From: Bemisia tabaci
Lineage: Eukaryota > Arthropoda > Insecta > Hemiptera > Aleyrodidae
NCBI RefSeq assembly: GCF_918797505.1
Contig: NC_092798.1
Span: forward strand, 13,095,501 to 13,159,500
Direction: 5' to 3'
Length of the DNA: 64,000 bases
In this document: positions 11,499 to 23,445 of the stretch, one piece after another
Layout of the letters: each line of letters begins with the position of its first letter
Position numbering within the stretch: the first letter of the stretch is position 1
Notes under the pieces: generated by a model
Told to the model about the DNA's origin: nothing
What the model saw: the letters and a program-made list of their open reading frames with translations, nothing else
Databases searched by the model: none
Program-made: the position numbers and the translations under genes

Positions 11499-11957
11499 CT
11501 TTCCACGATTTAGTTTAGCAGCTTTGGTCTGAACTGGGACCTTCTTGGACTTTACCGATTTCTTTTCCGAGCTGGAGGAAGCATCTGAGTCGAAATCTGA
11601 CTCTGATGATGACTGAAGTTCCTTGCCATCAATTGAAGTGAAAATTCGTTTTTTAGACATTCCTAAGAGTTGGATCAAACAGTCTGCTTTCAGTTCGTTT
11701 AGAGGAACAGTCTTCAACAAGGGTGGTAACATGTTTTGGATCAATGTTGGACCTAGAGAAGTGAACATTTGCTCTATCATCTCTTCTTTATCATCAACAT
11801 AATGCTTGATGGGATGAAATTCAATACTTAGATCTACTTGTTCTGAGTCAGAGACCTCCTCGTCTCTGAAGTTTTGCAGCTTATCAGATATCATTTGCTT
11901 CATTTTTTTGAACTTCCTTTTCTGAAGTTTATCTGGCTGATCACTGTATGGCTGCAT
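11499..11957 (-). CDS. CAAP1: Exon of a CAAP1-family (caspase activity and apoptosis inhibitor 1) gene
   Basis: About 153 residues in one frame. The core at roughly residues 47-104 (HYVDDKEEMIEQMF, NMLPPLLKTVPLNELK, LLGMSKKRI) matches my recollection of the conserved block of the CAAP1 family, whose human member is a nuclear anti-apoptotic protein. The order of features, a Lys-rich N-terminus, the core, then a Ser/Asp/Glu-rich acidic tract, also fits. The frame ends at a strong splice donor: AAAG followed by GTGAGTAAG at 11498 on the minus strand. The 12 codons after it are therefore intron and the gene should continue leftwards, but only minisatellite follows. The ATG at 11957 is optional: the frame stays open upstream as Lys/Glu-rich codons, so this may be an internal exon. 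It is either a partial gene or one interrupted by repeats. Confidence 0.6.
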
Positions 11958-12359
11958 CTTTCTTTCTTTTTCACTTTTTAAGCAAAAAATAACTTGAATA
12001 CATACAGTTAAATTGAAAAATATCCTCCCCTAAGAAATTAAAACTCCCAAAAACTCAATTTACAAAATAGCAAAAACAACAACATTAGAGACTCAATTGC
12101 AAGAATTTGGCTGTACCGAATAGTTTTTCAGAGACCTGGTGTGAGAAAAATTTTAAAGTAAATAAAGTATTAAGCTACAGAATAATGTATGTTGAAAAAC
12201 AAAATTAAAAAGTAGATAGACTTATAAAAAATTCAGGAAAATGACTTACAAATTAGCGAACTATATTCAAAAAACAAGATGAATATGTGTAGATGAAGAG
12301 ATTTCTAATTTGACTTCAGGAAATATCTTATGGCTTCTCAATGAGTTGAGGGATCTGAT

Positions 12360-12950
12360 CATTTCAGGTGAGGGTTTCTCCTTTGGTAACTCTGGCTTCA
12401 AGATATTCAATTTTTCTTTCCAGATTTGTCAATTTTGTATCAAGTACTACCAATCTGGAGCGACAGGACATATGAGATTTCGTGTTCAACAAGCTGTTCG
12501 GGAGATTTCCATTTGTATATGCAGTTTCTTTTTGTAAAAATTTGAAACTTGTGTGTAGAGAGACATTCATTCACAATTGATAGTAAATCAGCATGAAATG
12601 CATTGAAAAATACTGTCGTCTTAGGCGACTTCCACTCTATTCTGCTTGTCATTATTAACGCATTCTTGAGTGCCGAGGTTTCCTTGTTGAAGCAGTGCAA
12701 TGTAATCCTGTAGTCATTCGAATCCGGTTGTGAAATAGGTACATCAATTCGGAGTTTTGCCAAGAGTTCATCCATTCTTGTCCAAGGCACTGGATGCAAG
12801 GGGTCTTCCGGCAGCATCATGCTAGATTGATCCGTCCAACTTATCATTCAGGTCTTGATCTTCTCGCATTTGTATGTCATCAGTTGGAGTAAGGTAGCCG
12901 CAGATTGCCAACCTTTCTGCATGATGCGGCCTCTCGATATTCTTAGAACA
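12360..12950 (-). pseudogene. Frame-broken coding remnant, unknown protein
   Basis: Coding-like sequence runs right to left in three successive frames. A frame ending near 12827 contains RLAICGYLTPTDD. A second frame at 12440-12847 contains PVPWTRMDELLAKL and IMTSRIEWKSPKTTVFFNAF. A third frame, ending at 12364, contains a leucine-heptad segment [15 protein letters not shown] that looks like a coiled coil. The frame changes at about 12830 and 12460 have no obvious intron between them, which suggests a decayed gene or sequencing indels. I do not recognise the family. It lies just upstream of the CAAP1-like exon on the same strand, but a connection is not shown. Confidence 0.4.
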
Positions 12951-14180
12951 CGATAAATTACGAAGATAAATTCCGATAAATACGATTTTTAATAACGATA
13001 ATACACTTACACTGATACAATTACACTTTAATACAACGCGATTTTTTACAAATTACAAAGGGGTACCGGGATCGCTACTGATTAACTTTTTTCAAAGAAA
13101 GCGCGGCGCCTACACTATGTAGTGGGAACTCTATGGGGGAAAATGGAACCACACTTTATATCTTACGATGTACACTATATTCTTGACAAGCTGCTCTAAC
13201 AGGGGCCGGACCGGGTTATGTCTCGGGTCTTTACACCTCACACCGACTAACCCCGCACGAGCGGCTTCCGCGAGCTTTTATGCCCTTGCAGCAAAAGGTG
13301 CTACTATCTGACCTAATAGCAGGCTATTCGCCGGTGAACATTGGAAGGTTCCAATACTATTAGCAGGCTACTTTCTGAGCTAAAAGAAGGCTAATTAGGA
13401 GGATAATGTTGGAAGGAGGCCTTTCGAAAATCTACCTGCTTATAGGCAGGTAGAATCGGAGTGAGTGGAGGCGAACTCGAAAACAAGGATCACAGTAGGC
13501 GGTCGAAAAAAGGTCGTCTCGCTTCATTAACTGGGGGCTCAAGAGGAATGAAGAATGTATCATTCCATCCTTCTCTCGCTGACACCACAGATGTGTTGAA
13601 AAACCGTGGGTTGCAGATTTTTCAGGGGAGTCGAGTCGACATTTCAATCCATCAGAATTAGTTTGGTCGCTGCTTTGATGGTTGCAGAACTTGCAGGCAA
13701 GTTACGTCAAGATTTTATTCGACACACTTTGTTACCAGAAGGGTCAAACAGTTGAAAACTAAAATGAAGAGTGGAAAAGATCAACTATGACCAACTGGAA
13801 GGTTCGATGAGCATATACTGACTAAAAGTAAAAATACGAAAAGTGAGCGTGGAGAAAATGGGGGTTTTAGGAGTAAAGGCACCAGACGTTGGTCCCGGTG
13901 GGACTCCTCATAGTCCAGGAAAGGAACAAGGAAAGAGGGGAGGGGATTCCCGGATCGAATTGTAACATAAGGTTTCTATTCATCAATTAACGCAGAAAAA
14001 TAATCTGAATCCGAATATGAGCAACTCACAAGAGTAAGTCGTGTTTTTCAAGAAACACTGCCTTTAAAATGAGGCGATTTTCGGCTTTTTGCGAACTGTT
14101 TTGACTGAACTCCCACGCAGTAACAATGAGGGCGCTTGGATGCCTCCCCTAGTGAATTTCAAAACTATGCCTTCAAGTCT
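12951..14180. other. No gene recognised
   Basis: Mixed-composition DNA with a GC-richer patch at 13200-13300. The string TTGCAGCAAAAGGTGCTA near 13288 has a partial inverted match (TAGCACCTTTTGCTGCAA) near 17036, so both stretches may derive from one repeat family. Short open frames in both directions look like chance. Confidence 0.3.
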
Positions 14181-14434
14181 GCGCGCGGTGCTAAGGAAAA
14201 ACGCCGTATAAACATTCGAAAGTTGCCGAATTTCCCCAAATAAAACATGTATTTTTGAAGAAAGTTACGCGTATTTTTCCTCAAAATTTTCCGATATTTA
14301 AGATTAAATTGGGAACAAAATTGTCTGAAAAATTGGAACAAAAATATCCAGAATTTTCCAGTGAATTCCTTAGTTATTGAAGAAAATATGGCAACGCCTG
14401 TAGGCTCAAACGGCATTTTTCCTTAGCGCGGCAG
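14181..14434. mobile_element. MITE, GTGCTAAGGAA family, copy 1
   Basis: About 254 bp with inverted ends: GTGCTAAGGAAAAACGCCGT on the left and CGGCATTTTTCCTTAGCGCG on the right, then GTTGCC / GGCAAC further in. The related copy at 55023-55274 has the same size and order. It has no coding capacity. Confidence 0.8.
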
Positions 14435-15900
14435 AAGTGAGGTTTTTGTCGGCTTTTTGCAAAGTAGATGAAGATACAATAAGAGCGTTAACTCGACGCG
14501 TTTGGACGCCACTAAACTATCTGGTCGGAGAATCATGTTTTGAGACTCGAGAAAATCTTGTCAAAGCGTGGGCCGTCATGGGCCGTGCAGCTGGCAGTCT
14601 AAAGGCGGTCCCAAAAGATCTCATTCTCAATTAGTCACCCTTTTCTCCCTCTCTTCTCGACCAAATGGAGCTCCAAAAAAACTCGATGAAATTTCTCAGT
14701 TCGCGTTCGATTTCAACTTTCTTAGTAAATTTACATTTTGCTAAAAAAGTATATTACAATGAACTAAATTTCTTCGTAATATGTTGATATGTAACGGAAA
14801 TAGCATTCAACGAGTTGTAAATGCAGCAGTAGTGATATGGAGCCTAGTGTACCGTAGAATCATGTATTTTCATTAGTTTGACCTCCATTTTGCTCAAAAT
14901 TTCACCGTGAATCCAAAAATGTAAACTGTAATAAGGTTTGTGGAATAATGAAAAAAATTGTATTCTTGCTATCTTTAAATTCTGAGGGTCAGATTTAGGT
15001 AGGTGAGAGACAATAGGGCAGGATCTCGGTATCGAGGGTTGCTGATAGGCCAGAGGGCGGAAGAACCCATGTCATCCGCTTGTTGCGCCGCTTTGACAGG
15101 TTTATGGTACCTACACAGGCTGCGGCCTTCTTAGACAGAGTCCGAGTTTGACCTTGGGCCTTGGGTTCAAGTCGAGCCGGTGTAGTGAATGTTACAACTA
15201 GAGTCCCTTTATACCCAGAGTTAAGACAACTCGATTATCAGCTGACTGGAAGCCGGCCTTGGCTGGCCGCATATTCCCAAACTCCGCGTGAAAGTGTCCT
15301 TGGGCACCGCGGCCATCCTTTCGCCTTTCTCCTTCCTCCCGTCTCGCGTCTCGCCGTCTGATCGTCTCTCCAACCCTTCGGAATGAATGGGGGTGCGCGA
15401 CCACGCGGTCCACTCTTTTTGTTTCCGGAAAATATCGTCCTCCTCGAACAAGCCCTTCGCAGAGTTGTCACATGTTGAAGGAATTTGAATACGATTATGA
15501 ACTATTCTTGTTCTCATGTTCGGTTCTTCAAATAGCACTTCAGGATTTTGGGAACTGAAAGTCTGTCTAATATTTTTAGTGGCAGTGAAAAATGAAGAAC
15601 CGTCACTTCCGTGAGGTTTTATTTGCGAAATTCAACACGGTCAGTTGAATACTTTTCCGAAACACCATGTACATGTGCCATTGAGAGTGCTCATCGCGTA
15701 ATTGATATAATTCGTTTTTTCTACTTTTTTTCCTCATATTCATTCCTCTCATGCGACTACTTTTAGTGAAGCAGGACGCAGGATGTGCCGCTTGAAAGCG
15801 GGAAGCGCTTACTGGGGGTTGTGCCGCTCAGCGGCCACAGAGCCCGCAACACTCGGTTTATATTAAAGTTATTCTATCTTGCATCTTCATTCTTGTCTGC
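14435..15900. other. No gene recognised; possible SINE-like segment near 15100-15190
   Basis: The only notable string is GGGTTCAAGTCGAGCC near 15164, which resembles an RNA polymerase III B box, but I see no convincing A box at the right distance. The open frames on both strands at 15160-15540 overlap each other and look like chance frames in a GC-richer patch. Confidence 0.25.
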
Positions 15901-16045
15901 AATTGGACTGCATTTTGCAATTTGGAACTATAAACTCTGGCTCATTTGAAAAAACACTTATGTGCATAAGGAAACCAATGGCACATACGTTGTTTTTAAA
16001 CCGGACTAGAAATTATAGTTCCAAATTGCAAAATGAAGTCCAATT
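15901..16045. mobile_element. Small palindromic MITE, GGACTGCATTTTGCAA family, copy 1
   Basis: About 145 bp. The left end AATTGGACTGCATTTTGCAA and the right end TTGCAAAATGAAGTCCAATT are inverted copies, followed inwards by TTTGGAACTATA / TATAGTTCCAAA. Diverged relatives lie at about 49129-49272 and 55868-56010 in introns of the two PEBP-like genes. Confidence 0.85.
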
Positions 16046-17297
16046 AATCTGGGATTGATAAAATCGCAATATATAGCGATTTTTCCGTTGAGAAATGCTA
16101 GTTGGGTCAAGGGAAAGTTGTCCACCGAAATCTAGACTTAATGATTACTCAACGATAATCTTCATATTTCATTTTCAGTGTCATCTTCAAATTCCGGTTT
16201 GATAGGTTTTTTTGGTTTATTATGCCATTTTGGCACATTATTTTGTTGTTCTGAATAGATTGCACTGTACAAAGAAATTGCTACTGCAGATAGAAAAAAA
16301 TAATCTAAGTAGGTGTTTAGGATTAGAATGACAGGAAATTTGGTTTTCAGGAGTTTTGAGTGGCATATCCGATTTGATCCATTTATCATTCGGAAATTTT
16401 AATTCGATTTCAACATTTTACTCGGAAGAGCACTGAAGAAAAATTCTAAATTAAATCAATATTTTGTTTGTAACATACCTATGCGAAGGAAAATCATCGA
16501 TTAAATCAATAGTATGCTCAAAAAACAACTACACGCCTGTCAGTATGTACAATAACCATCTTTGAGTGATGAGAGGATCCACATATTACGAAAGAAAATC
16601 TCAAAAACTCAAAGGTTGCCTTCAATATTTGGAGATACAGAACAACATCCACAAATGATGTTTCATTCCTCACCTTGGCCCCTCAAAATGGACTTTAGGG
16701 TAGCCTTCAACTGTGGCAGAAACAAAAGAACATACAGATGTGACCGTTTATCCACTTACTGTGACTACCTCCTTCGGTTGGAAAGAGAGAGAGAGAAGTT
16801 ATTGACTACCTGACTCCTGTCAATATACGATCCTCGCGGAACAATAAGGCGGACCGCATCGGAACCAGCGAACCCTTCGCAAGGACCCGTTTTCTCGGAA
16901 AGGTTGAGCGAGGGTCGACTTGGGTCAACACCCGCTTACCTTCTAGTTTTAGGTGACTAAAAACATGCAAAAAGACTTCTAACGCAAGAATTCAAAAAGC
17001 AAAGGTTCCAACGGGCCTCTGGACGAAATTAGAACTAGCACCTTTTGCTGCAAGGGTGCCAACGCCCGAAGCTTCCGTGCCCAACTCCGACTTCCGAATC
17101 GCCGGAAGCCGGGGTCACTCTTGCCGCAAGCTCCGCGCGCGGACATAAACAATCGCGTCTCAAAAACTCGCATCTAACACACCTGACCCTGTCACTGGCA
17201 TGGAAATCCGCGATATCTCACGACTTGCCATGTCCCCAAACCAACTTCCTCCAAGTGGATCGGTAAAGACCTCGTAGGTCTTTGCCCGATACCACTA
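16046..17297. other. No gene recognised upstream of the RTE element
   Basis: Contains a short GA run near 16784 and a GC-richer block at 16840-17260. The RTE endonuclease region would be expected just left of 17298, but I cannot see it in any frame. Confidence 0.3.
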
Positions 17298-19871
17298 CAG
17301 TATAATATCGATAGTCTCCACCATGATAGCGTTAAACGTCTGTACAGGCAAAGGCTGGATGAAAAGTTGGTGGAGAGGTCTTTTAGTAGCACTGAGGAGC
17401 ATTATCAATTCATTAAGGATTGTATTCACTCTGCGGCCAGTGAGGCCTTAGGAGTTTGTGAAGAAGATAACTCGAGGCGTAAGCCATACTGGTGGGACGC
17501 GGAAGTGGAACGAGAGATCCAAGATAAGCGAAACAAGTACCATTATTTTCTGTCCTCTAAGAGGGATGAAGACAAGGTTGTTTACAAGCAGGCTGAGGCT
17601 CGGGTGAGGAGTCTCATTACAAGGAAGAAAAACGAAACTTGGGAGCAGAATTGCTCCAAAATTAACACCTACCTCGGGAGCAGAAAAAGTGCAGAAAGTT
17701 GGAAATTATTAAAAGACCTACGAAGGGATATGAAGCGTGATATTTTATCTCCGATATCGATCCGCCAGTTGGAGGAACATTTTAAACAATTATTGACCGA
17801 AAGGCGACCAGAGTTTCAGGGAGGCACGCAGATAAACACCGATGAGGCATCCACTGTATCAGTCCAGCTTTTTGATGTGGTTAAAGCCGTCAGGGAGTTG
17901 AAGAATGTGAAAGCTTATGGACCCGGCGATATTCCCTCAGAATTAATTAAATGTGGGTCCAACAGACCGTTCCATTGCTTAAAGGACTTGATGGATAAAT
18001 GTGCGAGGAAAAATTATTATAAAAATAATTATGATTAAAATTGCAGTCTTTAAATGAATCTGGTTTGTCTTAAATAGTAGGTTTGTTCCTTTATAAATAA
18101 AATTAATTAATGAATTTACTTGGTTGATTACTATTCCTTTTTCTGTAGTTTTTAATATTTTTTTTATTGTTTTTTTTTGTTTTTTTTTTTTATCTCTATA
18201 TTGAAAAAATAGTGTTTTGTTAAACTAAATAATTAATTTAATTAATTATTGTTTTAAAATTTTTAATTATCTTAATAGCTTCAGTATCACGCTTTATAAG
18301 TTTAAGCTATTAAAACAAATAAAAATTATTATAAAAATAATTATGATTAAAATTGCAGTCTTTAAATGAATCTGGTTTGTTTTAAATAGTAGGTTTGTTC
18401 CTTTATAAATAAAATTAATTAATGAATTTACTTGGTTGATTACTATTCCTTTTTCTGTAGTTTTTAATATTTTAATTTTTTGAGTTATAAGTTTATCATG
18501 AAATCCCGAAGGAGTGGAAAGAATGTTGGATTACAGCTACCCACAAAAAAGGGAAAAAGGACGATCTCGATAATTATCGCGGATTGTCGGTGACCGGAAC
18601 GATCAGTAAAATTCATGGTAAGATATTGAAAGCTAAAATCGAAGAAGAATGGATTCATCATGAGGCAGAAGAGCAAGCCGGTTTCAGGGCTGGCAGATCA
18701 ACCGTCGACCATCTATTTTGCATCACCCAGGTTATTGAGAAGAAGATGGTGGTTGGTCAAGAATTGCACTTGGTGTTCGTGAATTTTCAAAAAGCCTATG
18801 ATAGCGTGCCTTTAGTGAAACTGTGGGAGGCCTTGGAAAAATCGAATTTTACTCATAGACTAATTAATGCAATTAAGCATTTTTATCAAGGGACTTTCGC
18901 AAGAATTAAATGTCAAGGCGCCTTGTCGGGGGGTTTTTATGTAACAAAGGGGCTAAAGCAAGGGTGTTGCCTCTTCCCCACCTTATTTAAAATATACTTG
19001 GAACATGAACTGCGTGAATGGAAGAAAAAATGTTCCGGAATGGGTGTCCCTCTGAATGACGAAGAAACTCTTTACACGTTATGCTTTGCTGATGACCAAG
19101 TGATTATTGCCCAAGATCAGGATGATGCTGAGTACATGACTCGAAAGTTGGTGGCTGAGTATCGGAAATGGGGCCTCGAGGTGAATGTCAGCAAAACCGA
19201 GAAGTTGACCGTTGGCGGGAATCAGCAAAATATAGAATTACAGGATGGGCGGCAAATTAGAAGCTGCGATATTTACAAATATTTAGGAGTGTTTCTAACC
19301 CAGGATGGAAGATTAGACCAGGCCATCAAGAAGAGGAATATGCAGGGTAGGAGGGCAATCGCTATGTTAAATGGAGTCCTTTGGGACCAAAGGATCTCCA
19401 AAGAGAACAAAAGAAAGGTCTACAACGCGATTGTCAAGAGCATGGTAACCTACGGGTGTGAAGTATGGCCGATGGAACAGCGGACCCGGGAGGTTTTAGA
19501 GGCAAAAGAGATGGACTTCTGGCGTAGATCCGCTGGTATTTCCAGAAAGGATCGCGTCAGGAATGAGTCGGTACGGGAGATCATGGATGCCAAACAGACC
19601 ATCGTGCATGACATTATGACAAACCAACTCATTTGGTATGGTCATGTCCAGAGAATGGCAGGAGACAGGTTGCCGAAGAAGGTCCTTGACTGGGTTCCTC
19701 CTGGGAGAAGACGCAGAGGGCGCCCAATGAAAGGTTGGAGGGAAGGGATTAAAGCGTAAATGTTAAGGTGCTCAATCCTCCAAGATTTGTGGTTTGAACG
19801 AGAGCAGTGGAGGTTAGGAGTCGTAGAGCGCGAGGGAGTGCTGTAAAGCGACTTGTATGTATGTATATATT
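17298..19871 (+). pseudogene. RTE-clade non-LTR retrotransposon, 5' truncated and interrupted
   Basis: The first coding block (about 17298-18008) includes a basic connector and the early RT motif YGPGDIPSELIK. An AT-rich insert follows, then coding resumes near 18499 in another frame and runs to a stop at 19759. The second block shows RT motifs AGFRAGRSTVDHLF, FQKAYDSVP, GLKQGCC and FADD (about 19087), a thumb region with YKYLGVFLTQDG, and the C-terminal PPGRRRRGRP segment usual in insect RTE copies. The 5' endonuclease domain is missing. The 3' end is a TGTATGTATGTATAT run near 19855, typical of RTE tails. The copy is dead because of 5' truncation and the insert. A related 3' fragment lies at 59788-60129. 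Confidence 0.85.
18009..18498. repeat. AT-rich insert with a 157-bp direct repeat splitting the RTE reading frame
   Basis: A block starting AAAAATTATTATAAAAATAA at 18009 recurs at 18321 with only one or two differences through GTAGTTTTTAATATTTT. Between the copies are poly-T tracts and a 9-bp-stem hairpin (TAATAGCTT...AAGCTATTA) near 18273. Composition is very unlike the RTE frames on both sides. It might be a nuclear insert of mitochondrial DNA (repeated control-region or tRNA-like sequence), but I could not identify a specific mitochondrial gene. Confidence 0.65.
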
Positions 19872-20074
19872 TTTGCCGAAAAATTGTTTGGATCCGAAAA
19901 AACGGTTTCGACTTACCATGTTATTTTCCATGAGAAAGGAAAAATTGGTCGGCAGGTGTTTGATCGCCTGAAAAAAACGCGCTGGAAGATCTGGTGGTCA
20001 CGCACTTTCCCTTTTCCATGAGAAATCTTATTTCCTCTTTGAGATCATCAGACTTGACCTAATCGCGAGCATAC

Positions 20075-20510
20075 TTACACCGGATCCGGCCCTTCTAAAT
20101 CCGACGGTTCCAATTCATCGGGTGGAATCAGAGTCGTTGTTGTCAGTAATTTTTTGTAGTTCCTTCCATAACCTCTCTTTTTAGAGGAGCCTTCGTCATC
20201 ATGTCTTATGATGCTGTGACCCATGTAAGGATTTGCTGATGGCGGAGTCCACTCGCAGTAGTGGAAGTCTCCCGCCACAGGTCCCCCAAGCTTGTATTTT
20301 TTTACGATCGTGCGTTAATCCCATTTCGCACGATGTGCGTTGTCTGGTCTGAAAATATAAAAAGAAAAAAATGTATGACGCTAAATAAACCTGTGACATC
20401 TACATTGGGTTTTTCAATAATAGCTTCCCATTTCATTGAAAAAATTTGGGTTGCATTCACTCGTATGGAAGATGAGTTCGGGTGAGATCTTTTACATGTT
20501 CTAAACACTG
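20075..20510 (-). other. Possible exons of an unrecognised minus-strand gene
   Basis: A minus-strand frame from about 20290 to 20075 (containing FHYCEWTPPSANPYMGHS and a Pro/Glu/Asp-rich end) stops right at a donor-like GT-GTAAGTATG. A second candidate exon at about 20398-20508 has an acceptor-like TTTTTCCAG before it and CACAG-GTTTAT after it, and reads NATQIFSMKWEAIIEK. The phases do not join cleanly, so this is weak evidence and the protein is not recognised. Confidence 0.25.
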
Positions 20511-21746
20511 GAAAAACAAGCAGTGAACTCCAACACAATGTGTTGATAAGGCGCGTCATTAGCTCACACAAATCAACCCCTTTAGTTTTCATTTACAGAG
20601 ATTTCAAAATAGGCAAGCAGCACAACAAGAGAATTCACGATCCAACACTGCGAGGTCAACGACGCACCTTGACGAGAACGTGTACTGTGAATGTAGAAAG
20701 CTATTCGATCGAATTTAAGTTTTTTGATCTGCCTCAACCAAAATCTTATCAGATTCTTGAAGAAAAGTGCTACGGAATAATTTAAGCGAAGAAAGGAAAA
20801 ATTCTGTCGAACTCCTAGAAGATAAAGTCGATTTAAAGATATTTTGGGGCTAAAATACCCAAATCAGCGGTAGTATAACATTGACTCGATATAAATGCAA
20901 TTACATTAAATATGTCTTGATTTTGTTATTTTAAACGTCTTTCCATGCAAAGAAGTTCAACCATGTCGTTGCTTTATTCATTCATGAATTGAAAGTAAGC
21001 AATCTACATCCCCAAAATCTACCGATTTGCCGTAAAAAATCGCAAAAACTTGATATGCCAGGTCGATTTACCCACTCGTTGAATTTACCAATCGATTTCG
21101 TGAGTGCATATATGTAAAAATCAATATACTATAGTCATTTTGGGTGCATTAATTTTTCATGAAACGAAAATAAGTTAATTAAATCCCAAAAAACCATCAA
21201 TTTTCCGTATAAAATCGAAAAAATCGAAATATGTCGACTCCCTGATGTGAAAATTAGATTCTACGTGTGTAAATACTTATGTATCGATATGCTGAACAGA
21301 AACTATGTGTGGACTCAGTCAGAAGCCCGCGGCAACATTAATTCGACAGAAAAACTGTAAAAATTAGATGGGATTTTAGCCGCTTTGCCCACCTCTCCTC
21401 GTTATTTACAACAAACCGTTCTTATACTCATCTCAAAATTTTTCTCAGAGCTTTGAGTTATTATCAGCTTCCATTTAAACCCCGGTTCGATGGCCGAATA
21501 GGCTGCCAAAAAAGCAAGCCACTTTTGAAGGGTTCTATGAGAAATTCGTGATATTATCGGCTATTGGGAAATCACCCCATGGCTAAAATTGGTGGTATAA
21601 ATGTTTAAGTGCTTAAAATAATCGTATTCAAGAAACTAAGGCACTAAACTATGGAGTCAATTTCCTTTTAATAATATAACGGGATTTACTACCGTTGATT
21701 TAGCTATTATAGCCCCAGAATACTTTTAAAGCGCCTTTACGTTCCA
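20511..21746. other. No gene recognised
   Basis: AT-rich, non-repetitive on inspection. Two stretches around 21010-21130 and 21180-21260 share the theme of AAATCG/AAAATCG and CATGAA words and may be old diverged repeats. Confidence 0.3.
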
Positions 21747-21750
21747 GAAT

Positions 21751-21756
21751 CTCGAC

Positions 21757-21792
<36 letters not shown>

Positions 21793-22087
21793 GCTTAAAC
21801 GATTCAAGAGACACTAGTTAAAAATATAAAGATTTTTCGATTTGGTTGTATAAAAAATGTTTAACTCGTTCAGGCACACCTTGTATTGTATGGAGTACTG
21901 CTGTTATTCGACCCTTGTCTTCAGGTCAAAATTCTTACAAAGAAGCCCCTTGCTAGAGGCGAATTTTTTGTAATTACTCCCAGTTTTTTCTCCGTTAGGT
22001 TTATAATTGAACTGCTTGTCGAATTCTGAGGTCAATTATATTTAATCGTAATTTATACATTTCTTTTTTCCCCTTCATTTTATTTTC
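21751..22087 (-). repeat. Repeat family A, copy A1, left part
   Basis: Begins CTCGACGGA plus a poly-T run (21759-21792), then GCTTAAACGATTCAAGAG and further sequence matching 34035-34316 closely. Read on the minus strand it would end in poly-A, like a retroposed element. It is cut at TTTTC by the LTR element and resumes at 31465. Confidence 0.75.
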
Positions 22088-23445
22088 TGTGCGCGTTCGA
22101 TGCGCCTACTAATAGGAGAGCACGTGGGTCTCGGCGAGACCACGGCGAATTGTGGTTGGTTTTTGCGCCGGAGGCGCGTGAAAACCCCAAAGGGATGTCC
22201 CCTCGGGCCACTCTTGGGTGGGACACCCAAGTAGCAGGGTGACGCTCGCAAAAGGATGGAGGGGGGGCGTCAGCCTGTAGAGTTGCCTCAAAAGGGGGGG
22301 GGGGGCGATGCGCTTGGAGTCTCGGGACAGGGCGGCCCGTGCGGCCCGTGACGCGGCACAGCGGAGTCTTCGTCCCGTGCTGTCGCGAGAGAATGGCCCT
22401 CGGGGTGTTCACTCTTTCCAAAAATAGTCCCAGGCGATCACTATGGGATCTGCCTGGTGGCGGGAACTCCAGTGAGTGAAACCCACGACGACAGCACCAC
22501 ACGGAAGGAGAAAGGGGCCGGAGTCACAGGCTGACCTGACCCGAACGGACGGAGATCATCGCCAGGGAGGATGGCAGAGCCAGTTCCAACGCAGTTGGGA
22601 GCGCCTTCACTTTCCAGGCGAGCCACAGAGGTTGCAGCTGGCCAATGCGTTGTCGGAGACGTGGCAGGAGGAGAGCCGGAGCCACACTTGGATCGAAAAG
22701 CAGACCAAGGGCAATGACAGGATACGAATCGAAAAGTAGATCGTACCGTCGGGCTGCAACGCTGGAGCAGGGCGAGGGCAACACTTGAATCGAAAGGCAG
22801 ATCAAGGGCTAAGACAGGATACGAATCGAAAAGTAGATCGTACCGTCGGGCTGCAAGGCGGGATCAAAGCAGTGGCCGCACTTGAATCGAAAGGCAGATC
22901 AAGGGCTAAGACTGGATACGAATCGAAAAGTAGATCGTACCGTCTGACTGCAAGGCTGGAGCAAAGCGGTGGCCACACATGAATCGAAAGGCAGATCAAG
23001 GGCTAAGACTGGATACGAATCGAAAAGTAGATCGTACCGTCTGACTGCAAGGCTGGAGCAAAGCGGTGGCCACACTTGAATCGAAAAGCAGATCAAGGGC
23101 TAAGACAGAATACGAAGCGAAAAGTAGATCGTACTGTCGGAGGAGCTCGATTTTCCTAGGCTCGGCCGTGGGGATGCCTTCAAATTCCAATCACCCAAAA
23201 GAAGCGGAGCACGTCCGCGGCCGAGCCATCAGCGCTACCTAGCGGATGCTGTGGGAGGCTGAGATGGGTGTCGCGACGCGGCGACGCGGCGTCGCGGAAT
23301 CGTAGAGCGGGGAAAGGGGGGGGGCGGACGGCGCGAGTCGCGGGCGCAGCGTAATCAGTAGCGGAGCAACCGCCGGCGCGGTGATGGAAGCGTGGCGCCT
23401 TGGCTGGAAGGAGATTCCAGCTGGCCTTAGTTCGCGGCGCGAACA
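22088..23445 (-). repeat. Left long terminal repeat (3' LTR by orientation)
   Basis: TG..CA-bounded. About 22460-23445 matches about 30600-31459. It includes five units of a 97-bp tandem repeat starting near 22721, 22818, 22915, 23012 and 23109 (GATACGAATCGAAAAGTAGA). The outer 370 bp is GC-rich and is not present in the other LTR. Overlapping open frames here are unsupported. Confidence 0.75.
22721..23140. repeat. 97-bp VNTR inside the left LTR (5 units)
   Basis: Regular period of 97 bp. Each unit holds ATACGAATCGAAAAGTAGAT and a half-related CTTGAATCGAAAGGCAGATC, so the unit itself looks like an old dimer. The last unit is diverged (GAATACGAAGCG). Confidence 0.9.

Noticed and set aside
21759..21792. 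Poly-T run as a terminator
   Set aside because: The same position in the second repeat copy also has poly-T, so it belongs to the repeat and probably represents its poly-A tail on the other strand.
22080..23200. Several overlapping minus- and plus-strand frames with repeating peptide text
   Set aside because: They arise from the 97-bp VNTR in the LTR and recur with the repeat; no domain is visible.
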